Source: Methylomonas montana
GTDB taxonomy: Bacteria > Pseudomonadota > Gammaproteobacteria > Methylococcales > Methylomonadaceae
Reading direction: 5' to 3'
Length of the DNA stretch: 64,000 nucleotides
NCBI RefSeq assembly: GCF_030490285.1
Contig: NZ_CP129884.1
Coordinates: forward strand, 1,922,001-1,986,000
The notes beneath the pieces were generated by a model that did no database searches, was not told the DNA's origin, and saw only the letters and a program-made list of their open reading frames with translations. This document shows positions 8,316 through 15,505 of the stretch, piece by piece (position 1 is the first letter of the stretch; every line of letters begins with the position of its first letter). Position numbers and translations under genes: made by a program.

Positions 8316-8358
8316 ACCATACTCGCAATGCTGAACAGGGTCGGTGCGTCAACGCACA
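8316..8358 (-). promoter_or_regulatory. Stress-regulon class II promoter, copy D
   Basis: Palindrome at 8343-8358, GAC suffix, 18-nt spacer, -10 TATGGT at 8316-8321. It drives the csbD-like gene at 8066-8248. Confidence 0.85.
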
Positions 8359-8447
8359 TTGATTCGGCATAAACCTGCTAAAACACTTAAGCATGCAACT
8401 AACGATTAGAAACATTTTTCGATCAGGAGCCAGCATTGCCGGTTGTT

Positions 8448-9221
8448 TTACAATCGTTTGGAATCAAAATGCACCAGTCGAAATCCCTGTTGCTGCAGAT
8501 GGGTAACAATTTCGCCGAGATGCAGGTAGGTGGTGGGACGATTATCGTGAAATATCAATAGGCAGGGGTAAGGCTTGTGCCATGCCGACAGAATGGCCTG
8601 AGTCTTTTTCTGAATCGCAGCAACCGTCATACCCGGTATCGCGTCGCCTACCGATTCGCCCATCACGATCTGATAACCTAATCGGTGTGCCGTTTCACGC
8701 ACAGTAGTGTTTAGAATAAAGTAGGGCGGCCGAAACAGGCGGATGTTTGACAAGCCTGAAATCGGGTTTGAAATGGTTTCCCACTGGGTGATTTCGTCCT
8801 GCACCGTCTCTGGCGTATCCAGCCAAGGCCAGCGGAACCAGGCGTGATGCGTCGAATGATTGCCGATAGTATGTCCGGCCTGCTTGATTCGGCGGACAAT
8901 ATTTGGGTATTTGGCGATACTGCCCTTATCGGTCCAGAGCTCGTATGGGGCGTAATAAAGCCGCCGCTGCCAAAATTCATCAGGCGCATCAGCCAGCAGG
9001 AAAAAGCCGGCTTTTACCGGTGTGCCGTCAATCGCTATCAGTGTTGCCAATATATCCAGCACCCGCTCGGTGGTATTAGGTAGCGGCCCATCATCAAAGC
9101 TGAGCATAAACTCGGCACTTTCCATTGTGGTTTGTCCTTGCGGATTACGCACATCAAGCCGATTAATACAGCCCGCCATCAGGCTCGTGAGCATGAGAAC
9201 AAGCCAGATAGAATGCTTCAT
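8448..9221 (-). CDS. Polysaccharide deacetylase-family lipoprotein (NodB domain)
   Basis: A carbohydrate esterase family 4 protein of about 257 residues. From ATG 9221 the N-terminus is MKHSIWLVLMLTSLMAGC, a classic lipoprotein signal. ATG 9248 or TTG 9254 would give a slightly longer leader. The NodB motifs are visible: LSFDDGP (catalytic Asp and metal Asp), HSTHH (metal His pair), and RPPYF. The family removes acetyl groups from N-acetylglucosamine polymers such as peptidoglycan or exopolysaccharide. The substrate here is unknown. The class II stress promoter at 9425-9467 lies upstream, which places it among the envelope-remodelling genes of the regulon. Confidence 0.88.
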   Translation of the reverse strand: MKHSIWLVLMLTSLMAGCINRLDVRNPQGQTTMESAEFMLSFDDGPLPNTTERVLDILATLIAIDGTPVKAGFFLLADAPDEFWQRRLYYAPYELWTDKGSIAKYPNIVRRIKQAGHTIGNHSTHHAWFRWPWLDTPETVQDEITQWETISNPISGLSNIRLFRPPYFILNTTVRETAHRLGYQIVMGESVGDAIPGMTVAAIQKKTQAILSAWHKPYPCLLIFHDNRPTTYLHLGEIVTHLQQQGFRLVHFDSKRL

Positions 9222-9254
9222 GGTCGCTGGGATTGTTAATAAGGTCATTTTCAA

Positions 9255-9840
9255 TTCAGTATTTTCCTCATTTATTCCTTAGGCCAGGCACGAATATTTC
9301 CTCAACAGTTTGGGCAGGATGCATGTAACTGTCGCCGGCGCGCGGATGGCGCCTTATGCCTTATCAGTGTGAGTGGTGTTGAATGCCTGGACTGTCAAAG
9401 ACGTATTGGCGTGGCGGTGCGACATAGTTACCCGGGACGCTGTTGTCGGTCGGTGCGCTTGCGTACAGACCGACAACAGATGCTGCTGTAGATTGGCTTT
9501 CGGGGTAGACCTATGGAATCAAGCGGGCAGTGTTTTCAGTTTTGTGTGCGGCAGTGTTGGCGGGCGCAACAGAAAGCAACGAACGCGAAACAAGGTGAAG
9601 ACCTAGAAAGCAGAAGGCCACATGCTAGGTCTGACCGTGTCTAAGAATCATTCGGTAATTACCTTGCCATGGCAGAGGGATGCCGACAAAAAAGGTCATG
9701 GAGCACTCTAATCACGGAACCAGTCAGGTTTTCAATTTTTTCTTAGGAGAAAGGAAAGCTGGTCTGGGAACCATTCAATAGAAATGGGCAATTGAGCTCA
9801 TTTTGAATTACTTAGTTTCTTTAGTTTTTGGAGTACAGCT
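9255..9840. other. Intergenic region with copy E promoter
   Basis: About 590 bases without a convincing gene. Its one clear element is the copy E promoter, nested in an 11-bp perfect inverted repeat (TGTTGTCGGTC at 9441-9451, GACCGACAACA at 9468-9478). Confidence 0.55.
9425..9467 (-). promoter_or_regulatory. Stress-regulon class II promoter, copy E
   Basis: Palindrome at 9452-9467, GAC suffix, 18-nt spacer, TAACTA at 9425-9430 as -10. It is framed by 11-bp inverted arms at 9441-9451 and 9468-9478, which could form a cruciform or a second dyad. It points at the deacetylase gene. Confidence 0.75.
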
Positions 9841-10275
9841 ATGACTTGGGATCAAATCGAGAGCACATCGGTAGAACTAATTGGGGTGAGGAAACGCGGT
9901 CTGGCAAACTCACTCAATCGAAGCGCAAAGCAAAAGCGGCTGACCATGAGAGCATTCTTGGCTCCTGGTTTGATAAGTGTTTTAGTTGGCCTCAGTGGTT
10001 GCATGATTGTTGATGCGCCAATCAAGGGGGTTCTGGGTACTGAGGTTTTCTGGGGAGATATTGCGACCGGAAAAACGGGTTCCGCTAACCCTGAGGCGTC
10101 GAAGGAAGGCAAAGCCTGTGCCGAATCCATCCTGGGTTTACTGGCGCGCGGTGATGCAAGTGTTCGTGCGGCAAAGGAAAACGGCAATATTTCAGAAGTC
10201 ACTTCAGTGGATCACTCGGCTAGGAACTTGCTCAACATCGTTGGCGAGTGGTGTACGATTGTGAAGGGCCATTAG
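9841..10275 (+). CDS. TRL-like family protein
   Basis: A 144-residue frame whose second half matches the TRL-like family pattern: MIVDAPIKGVLGTEVFWGDIATG, then GKACAESILGLLARGDASVRAAKENG and a C-terminal CTIVKGH. Two starts are possible. ATG 9841 has GGAG seven bases upstream but gives a 35-residue polar extension. ATG 9946 gives MRAFLAPGLISVLVGLSGC, a good lipoprotein signal, with no clear ribosome site. TRL proteins are small, often exported proteins of unknown function. The next frame overlaps its 3' end. Confidence 0.75.
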   Translation: MTWDQIESTSVELIGVRKRGLANSLNRSAKQKRLTMRAFLAPGLISVLVGLSGCMIVDAPIKGVLGTEVFWGDIATGKTGSANPEASKEGKACAESILGLLARGDASVRAAKENGNISEVTSVDHSARNLLNIVGEWCTIVKGH

Positions 10276-10508
10276 GCGCCGTAGCTCTCGATTTACAAAT
10301 TAGCAACGAAAGGGGAGAGTACGGTGTGCAGGTGATCAATGAATCATATATATCTACGCGAGGCAGGACTGGTGACGGTTCGCTAAGTTCGATTGTCTGT
10401 GCCAACACTTGCACCCTACGTATTGTGGGCGCCAAGTTCAAGGGGATATCTATGCAAGGACAGGGCTGCCGACCGGCCTTTGACCTCTTTTATATCCCAG
10501 TCCCATGA
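10248..10508 (+). CDS. Small unrecognised protein, coupled to the acyltransferase gene
   Basis: An open frame of 86 codons from a GTG that overlaps the 3' end of the TRL-like gene. It ends in TGA that overlaps the ATG of the next gene as ATGA. The product has four cysteines (YDCEG, VCANTCTL, GQGC) and no hydrophobic segment. I do not recognise it. The overlaps on both sides suggest a real, translationally coupled gene, but a chance frame is possible because the ribosome site is weak. Confidence 0.4.
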   Translation: MVYDCEGPLGAVALDLQISNERGEYGVQVINESYISTRGRTGDGSLSSIVCANTCTLRIVGAKFKGISMQGQGCRPAFDLFYIPVP

Positions 10509-11401
10509 GACAGGCCTGGTTGGAGTTACCGGAGCGGAGCAATCTATTCTGGTTGAACACGATCAACTGGATTGCTCTGCGAGGTGGGCGATGGCTATCC
10601 TGTCTCCTACTTTACCCAATTACGGCCTATTTCGTTGTTTTCTCGTGTCGCACCCATACAGCCTCCGTCGACTTTCTGAGGCGGGTTTTGGGTCGTGATT
10701 GCGGCTGGACAGAGGTGTTCCGGCATTACCATACTTTCGCCAGCACGCTACTGGATCGACTCTACATCTTTGCCGGGCAGGGCCAGAGACTGGATATTCG
10801 CATCCAAGGCCTGAAAGTGCTGGATAGTTATGCCCAATCCGGCCGTGGCTGTCTACTGGTAGGGGCTCATCTCGGCAGCTTCGAGATTGCTCGAGCAGTG
10901 GGGGCGTTGGGGAGTGGGTATCGTATCAAGGCTTTGGTTTACGGAGAGGGCACGCCCCGTATTGCTGGTGTATATAAGAAATTGAATCCATCGCTTTTCG
11001 AAGACATTATTTATATGGGCGATACAGGATCCTTGTTCGGACTCGATGAACACGCGCGCCAAGGCGGCATCATCGCGCTATTGGGAGACCGTAGTGTGAG
11101 TGCCTGTAAGCGGATTCGCTGCGAATTTTTCGGCGAACCGGCCTGGTTCCCTGAGGCTCCTGCCTTACTCTCTCAAATTCTCGATATGCCGCTGGTTTTG
11201 TTTTTCTGCCTGCACCTGGGCGACGGTCGCTACGAGGTGAGGTTCGAACACCTGGCTGATCCGCAGCGAGTTTCCAGACACGAGCGGGGCGCTGCCGTCC
11301 AACGCATCATGCAAGCCTATGCCACCCGTCTGGAACATTACTGCCGACTGGCACCTTACAACTGGTTTAATTTTTATGATTTTTGGCAGCCGGACGAATA
11401 G
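10505..11401 (+). CDS. LpxL/HtrB-like lipid acyltransferase
   Basis: A 298-residue member of the lysophospholipid acyltransferase superfamily related to lipid A acyltransferases. It has a membrane segment at about residues 30-50 (WLSCLLLYPITAYFVVF), the catalytic-type motif GAHLGSFEIAR (a variant of HxxxxE/D), IALLGDRSV and the FFGEPAWFPEAPALLS block. Standalone proteins of this type paired with a family 2 glycosyltransferase occur in aryl polyene and related polyketide-lipid clusters. None of the other enzymes of such a cluster is present here. The pair could acylate and glycosylate an envelope lipid; this is inference. Confidence 0.82.
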   Translation: MRQAWLELPERSNLFWLNTINWIALRGGRWLSCLLLYPITAYFVVFSCRTHTASVDFLRRVLGRDCGWTEVFRHYHTFASTLLDRLYIFAGQGQRLDIRIQGLKVLDSYAQSGRGCLLVGAHLGSFEIARAVGALGSGYRIKALVYGEGTPRIAGVYKKLNPSLFEDIIYMGDTGSLFGLDEHARQGGIIALLGDRSVSACKRIRCEFFGEPAWFPEAPALLSQILDMPLVLFFCLHLGDGRYEVRFEHLADPQRVSRHERGAAVQRIMQAYATRLEHYCRLAPYNWFNFYDFWQPDE

Positions 11402-11420
11402 AATCCAAGGCGACTATGGC

Positions 11421-12179
11421 ATGACCGGAACAGGCGAATACATATTGGTAATCCCGGCTTATAACGAATCCGCCACCATCCGCGAAGTGGTCCAGGGTGC
11501 TCTGGAATATTTCGGCACGGTGATTGTGGTTGACGACGGTTCCAGCGATGGCATGGTGGAAAAACTCTCTAATATGCCGGTGACCTTATTACAGCATCCC
11601 GAGAACATGGGGAAGGCGGCAAGCCTGTGGAGTGGCATGCAGGCGGCGCTGAATCTCGGCGCGAAGGGGGTCGTAACCATGGACGGGGATGGGCAGCACG
11701 ATCCGGCCGATATTCCGAAGCTCTTGATGGCCGCTCAAGCTCATCCGAACAGGCTGGTGATTGGTTCGCGTCTTTGGAATCGCGAGGTGATTCCAACGGC
11801 CCGCTATCGTGCAAACCGTTTCGCCAACTTCTGGATCGCCTGGGCGTCAGGCCAAGCAATTGAAGATAGCCAGTCAGGTTTCCGCGTATATCCGGCGCAA
11901 CTCATCCGGCTCTGCAGTTTCAATCCGAGCCGTAACCGAAGCTTCGTTTTTGAAAGCGAGATCATCATCGAAGCCGCCAGGCTTGGTTTTCTATGCACTT
12001 TCGTGCCGGTGCATACCGCTTATCCCGAAAATGCCCGGCCCAGCTATTTTCGCCCAGTGAAGGACATTGTCAGTATCACTCGTATGGTGGCTTGGCGTTT
12101 GTTTAGCCGAGGTTTTTTTCTGTCGGGATTGTGGCGGAGTCTAAGTGGGATTCAACGCCTAGAGCCTCGAAAATTGTAG
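11421..12179 (+). CDS. Family 2 glycosyltransferase
   Basis: A 252-residue inverting GT-A glycosyltransferase. Motifs: LVIPAYNESATI at the N-terminus, IVVDDGSSDG (nucleotide binding), the metal-binding MDGDGQHDP, and NRSFVFESEIIIEAARLG followed by PVHTAY, typical of dolichol-phosphate mannosyltransferase-like enzymes. There is no C-terminal membrane anchor. ATG 11421 is chosen with AAGG nine bases upstream; the open frame extends back to 11319 inside the acyltransferase gene. It lies 19 bases after that gene and is surely co-transcribed with it. Confidence 0.88.
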   Translation: MTGTGEYILVIPAYNESATIREVVQGALEYFGTVIVVDDGSSDGMVEKLSNMPVTLLQHPENMGKAASLWSGMQAALNLGAKGVVTMDGDGQHDPADIPKLLMAAQAHPNRLVIGSRLWNREVIPTARYRANRFANFWIAWASGQAIEDSQSGFRVYPAQLIRLCSFNPSRNRSFVFESEIIIEAARLGFLCTFVPVHTAYPENARPSYFRPVKDIVSITRMVAWRLFSRGFFLSGLWRSLSGIQRLEPRKL

Positions 12180-12621
12180 GAAGGGTCTATCTCCTTCATG
12201 TCCGATTCTGGAACCAGTCTCTGAATCAGAGAATCGTCTATGTAAATTACCTCAAGGGCGGGTAACGCGGGCAAGGTCAAACTGGATGGTCATTTATGCC
12301 GTTTCAGGGCATTAGGTATATTTATTGGTCGAATTAATAAAATTGGCGAAAGACAACGGCCACCGATGAGATTTGTCCTATTCGGACTGGCCGAAATATT
12401 TCTATGAAAAAGAATGCCCGGTCCGACTAGGCGGGGGGCATTTTGGAGGCACCGTGAGTTATATTTATTTCGTCGAATTACTACGAAAAAATTAAAATTT
12501 GATCGATCAAAAACAAGCCTGCTTTAAAAGGCCCAACGCTCGCGGCAGGTCTTTTAAGTCAGGATAATTTGGCTACCGATAGGTCAAGAAGCGCTGGGCT
12601 GTCTAACCAATCGGATCGCCA
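12180..12621. other. Intergenic region
   Basis: About 440 bases between converging genes. I see no gene, no stress palindrome and no strong terminator hairpin. Confidence 0.5.
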
Positions 12622-13089
12622 CTAGCCGGAAAAACTAATAGCAGGTGCCTCTGTCTCGCCCAATAATCGATCTAAAATCCGGGTATGCGAAATTTGGATA
12701 AGCAGTAACTTCCATTCAATTAAACAGCGAATCGATACAGGCAAATCGGCGTTCCCGAGTACCTTCAGATAATCCTCCGCGCCGCTTTTTTCGCCTTGCC
12801 ACAAAATGTCCAGGGCGGCTTGTTTACTCAGTTTATTCGCGCCACCATGAATTATTTTCGCCCACGCCTCCCTGACACCCGAGTATTTGGCGGGCGGTGT
12901 GCCGCCCAGTTTGCGGATATGGGTTTGTAAATCGGAAGCTGCGTTTTTATGGTCCTCGTAAATAGGGGTTAAAAACGCTGATTCGGTGAAACCGCCATCA
13001 TCTTGAAACTTATCGAGTAGCTGTTGATAAGTGGCTGCTGCGGCCATTTCATTTTGTAGCAATCTGCCGATTGTTTCAACGCTGTGCAT
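12622..13089 (-). CDS. DUF2383-type four-helix protein
   Basis: A 155-residue helical protein starting MHSVETIGRLLQNEMAAAATYQQL, paralogous to the gene at the left edge. It carries the EDHK and LGGTPP motifs of the DUF2383/ferritin-like group and a C-terminal extension (about residues 115-155) with W, H and R residues. ATG 13089 is preferred over a GTG at 13122 because it aligns with the paralogue. It is the last gene of a three-gene unit (14073 to 12622) headed by a BON protein. Confidence 0.85.
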   Translation of the reverse strand: MHSVETIGRLLQNEMAAAATYQQLLDKFQDDGGFTESAFLTPIYEDHKNAASDLQTHIRKLGGTPPAKYSGVREAWAKIIHGGANKLSKQAALDILWQGEKSGAEDYLKVLGNADLPVSIRCLIEWKLLLIQISHTRILDRLLGETEAPAISFSG

Positions 13090-13128
13090 ATTAAGGTCTC
13101 GATCGGGACTGTTAAGTAACACTCAACG

Positions 13129-13650
13129 TTAAGTGGGTACGGACGCTTCGTCGGTATAAGAAATATCCTCAGCATGCGCATGCCCGAAGATTTCTTTGAT
13201 CTGGTCAATCGCTTCGCTACTGGCGGCATGCACCGAGATTAATATACCGCCGCCCTTGATTTTGCCTTCGTAGCGCACGGCTTCATACTCCGGAATCCCC
13301 ACCCCAATCAAGGCGCCTGTCAACCCGCCGGCGGCCGCACCTAATGCCGCGCCGCTCAGGGTAGCCATAATCGGTCCGGCAGCGATAAACGGCCCTAAAC
13401 CAGGGATAGCCAGGGTGCCAATACCGGCCAGCCAGCCCAGCACCGCGCCGGTACCCATTCCTACGCTTCCGCCAACCGCCGCGCCTTCCGGTGCTTTGGT
13501 GTGTTTTTCATAAGCAAAATCCATGGTGGTGTTTTTATCGGGAAGCAGCACGGAAATATCGTTGTTGGCGAAGCTGGCCGCTTTCAACTGTTTCACAATG
13601 CTTTCGGTTTGTTCAATGGTTTGGGCGATACAAAAAACTGATTTAGTCAT
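13129..13650 (-). CDS. YflT/DUF3341-like glycine-rich stress protein
   Basis: A 173-residue protein. Residues 1-40 form an alpha/beta module (SVFCIAQTIEQTESIVKQLK, NNDISVLLPD). Residues of about 60-120 are a Gly/Ala-rich region with many small residues (VGGSVGMGTGAVLGWLAG, GAALGAAAGG), typical of glycine-zipper membrane-associating segments. The C-terminal part has GVGIPEYEA, GGGILISVHA and a final acidic tail. GGAG precedes the ATG. It is the middle gene between BON and DUF2383 genes. Function is unknown, but the same family recurs at 4694, again behind a stress promoter. Confidence 0.85.
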   Translation of the reverse strand: MTKSVFCIAQTIEQTESIVKQLKAASFANNDISVLLPDKNTTMDFAYEKHTKAPEGAAVGGSVGMGTGAVLGWLAGIGTLAIPGLGPFIAAGPIMATLSGAALGAAAGGLTGALIGVGIPEYEAVRYEGKIKGGGILISVHAASSEAIDQIKEIFGHAHAEDISYTDEASVPT

Positions 13651-13665
13651 GACTTGCTCCCACGC

Positions 13666-14073
13666 CTAAGGCGCTTTAATTTCGAGTTGGTTATCCACCT
13701 GCACCACACCTTTGGTTTGCTGGGTGATTAGTTGTAGTTTTAAACTTTCGGCTTCAGTTTCAACTGGGCCGCGCAAAGTCACCACGCCATCACGGGTAAT
13801 GATTTTTACGTTGTGCGCATCCATAGAGAGGGATTTGTCTTTGTGCACGGTTTTGCGAATATGCGCCGTGATATTTAGGTCGGCTTTGGATTCTTTTTGA
13901 TCCTCGGCCGTTAAGGTCATGTTGTCCTTATCGCGAAGGTTTTGCCGGGTATTGTCCAGCGCCGAGTTGTCGGTCAATTGGATTGAGGAAGATGGTTCGG
14001 CTTGAGCGGGGCTGGTCATAAAAACCAAACTGCCGCTTAAAGCCAGGGCAACGAACGATAATAGTTTTGGCAT
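13666..14073 (-). CDS. Periplasmic BON-domain protein (OsmY-like)
   Basis: A 135-residue protein with a signal peptide (MPKLLSFVALALSGSLVFMTSPAQA). A low-complexity linker is followed by one BON domain at about residues 65-133, ITAHIRKTVHKDKSLSMDAHNVKIITRDGVVTLRGPV. E. coli OsmY has two such domains and is an osmotically induced, RpoS-dependent periplasmic protein that binds phospholipid or outer-membrane clients. This one has a single domain. It is the first gene of the unit with 13129 and 12622, driven by copy F. Confidence 0.9.
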   Translation of the reverse strand: MPKLLSFVALALSGSLVFMTSPAQAEPSSSIQLTDNSALDNTRQNLRDKDNMTLTAEDQKESKADLNITAHIRKTVHKDKSLSMDAHNVKIITRDGVVTLRGPVETEAESLKLQLITQQTKGVVQVDNQLEIKAP

Positions 14074-14207
14074 AATCCCCTCCTTGAAAGGTGTTTTATT
14101 TTTGGAGCGTTAGCGCCGTATATAACTAAGCCTGGTATTTCGATAGACTGGCTTCGGCTAATGACGACAGCAGTTGCGATGAGCAGCAAAACGCTGTTGT
14201 GGGATGG

Positions 14208-14250
14208 AATTTACTGGAACAGATGAATGGTGTCGGTGCGCTATCAAACA
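14208..14250 (-). promoter_or_regulatory. Stress-regulon class II promoter, copy F
   Basis: Palindrome at 14235-14250 with a weaker distal half (AAACA), GAC suffix, 18-nt spacer, -10 TAAATT at 14208-14213. It drives the BON / YflT-like / DUF2383 operon, leader about 130 nt. Confidence 0.8.
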
Positions 14251-14451
14251 TTGCAGGTATTGCAAAATTGTCCGGCCGACTGGAGCGTATGGCTATTGTC
14301 TTTGCCGATAACTTCACCGCGACGCCGCCCCCGCGCTATGAAGATTATGTCGGTTGAGCAAATCATGGAAAATTTGCAAATCGACGCTAACGACTCTTCA
14401 ATCCAACCGAATCGGCTGAATTTTAGATGGCCATTTTTCACGACTGAATAG

Positions 14452-14483
14452 AAAAAAATGCCCACGCTATCTAACAGTGGGCA
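14452..14483 (-). terminator. Rho-independent terminator
   Basis: Read on the minus strand: stem TGCCCAC/GTGGGCA (14483-14477 with 14465-14459) and an 11-nt loop, followed directly by seven T (14458-14452). It lies 184 bases past the PRC-barrel gene and ends that transcript before the copy F promoter. Confidence 0.8.
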
Positions 14484-14666
14484 CTGGAGGACGCAAAAGA
14501 AAGCCTTTTTCAAGGCTGGCGCGACATATGGATTTTCATCGCCGACGATATGTAGCCAGACTCGCTACCCTGCCAACTGGCGTCAGCGCAGAGAATAACT
14601 CAGGCATGATTTGTTCTTGATAATGCCGTTAACTCGTAGGTTAATCAGTTGTCGACGCCGGGGCCA

Positions 14667-15227
14667 TTAAGGCGTCACGCGATAAAACTGACCGAGCGCC
14701 TCACGTTGTTCTTCCCATTTTTCGGAATTTTCCGGCCAATGCTTTTTGTCGAAACCCGGCGCCTTTTTCAAGGTGTCTTTATCCAAGTCGAGGACGTAAT
14801 AATCCTTGGGGCTGGTCCAATGCAGCGCTCTCCAGGGAATGGCAAACAGCTTGTCGCCCATGCCCATTAGGCCGCCGAAGGAAACCACAGCGTATACCAC
14901 TTGACCGTTCTCCGGATCGATCACCAAGTCTTTGATGTCGCCGAGACTGTCTCCCGTGGTGTTTTTTACCTTGGCACCGGTAATCTTGCTGGCTCGGCTG
15001 ACCTGCTGCATCGACTTGTTGGCCTCCTGCGCGCGTTCTATGGATACTTCTTTATTGGCTTGATTGAGTTCGATCTGTTTTTCATGGACTTCTTCTTGTG
15101 TTTTACTGAGTTCTTGTTGTTTTTCGAGAAGGTCTTTTTGTTTCTCTTTTACGTCATCCGCGTAGACAGGAACTACCATTGCCGCGCTTAGAAAAGGTAT
15201 GGCTACCATGGACATTAATGTTTTCAT
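14667..15227 (-). CDS. Exported coiled-coil protein with PRC-barrel domain
   Basis: A 186-residue protein. Residues 1-24 are a signal peptide ending YADD. Residues of about 25-75 are a Lys/Glu/Gln-rich coiled coil (KEKQKDLLEKQQELSKTQ and onward). From about residue 80 there is a PRC-barrel: ITGAKVKNTTGDSLGDIKDLVID, VVYAVVSFGG and LFAIPWRAL. GGAG lies six bases before ATG 15227. PRC-barrel proteins of this exported type occur near BON and CsbD genes and are thought to be structural stress proteins; the ligand is unknown. It has its own class II promoter (15309-15351) and terminator (14452-14483), so it is monocistronic. Confidence 0.87.
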   Translation of the reverse strand: MKTLMSMVAIPFLSAAMVVPVYADDVKEKQKDLLEKQQELSKTQEEVHEKQIELNQANKEVSIERAQEANKSMQQVSRASKITGAKVKNTTGDSLGDIKDLVIDPENGQVVYAVVSFGGLMGMGDKLFAIPWRALHWTSPKDYYVLDLDKDTLKKAPGFDKKHWPENSEKWEEQREALGQFYRVTP

Positions 15228-15308
15228 ACGATTCTCCAACTTTGTAAAAAGATAGGTGCGTTTCTAGTTTGGCTGGACATTTTGAAAGGTTCCGCAAACT
15301 CGGACCCG

Positions 15309-15351
15309 ACTTTATCCAACACTGCGGGCGCTGTCGGTGCGCTGTCGAACA
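15309..15351 (-). promoter_or_regulatory. Stress-regulon class II promoter, copy G
   Basis: Palindrome at 15336-15351, GAC suffix, 18-nt spacer, -10 TAAAGT at 15309-15314. It drives the PRC-barrel gene with a leader of about 75 nt. Confidence 0.85.
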
Positions 15352-15505
15352 TACTTGCTTTCGGGCTATGCCTGTGCGGTTAAAGTTGGTATGCGGTAAG
15401 TCGTTAGCCGATATTGGAATTGGGTGGCGCCCAGGTGGCGAGTGTGGAAAAGTGGGCAAGGTAAGCCCTGCAATGGGTCGCCATTTCGATGTATTGCCAA
15501 GTTCT

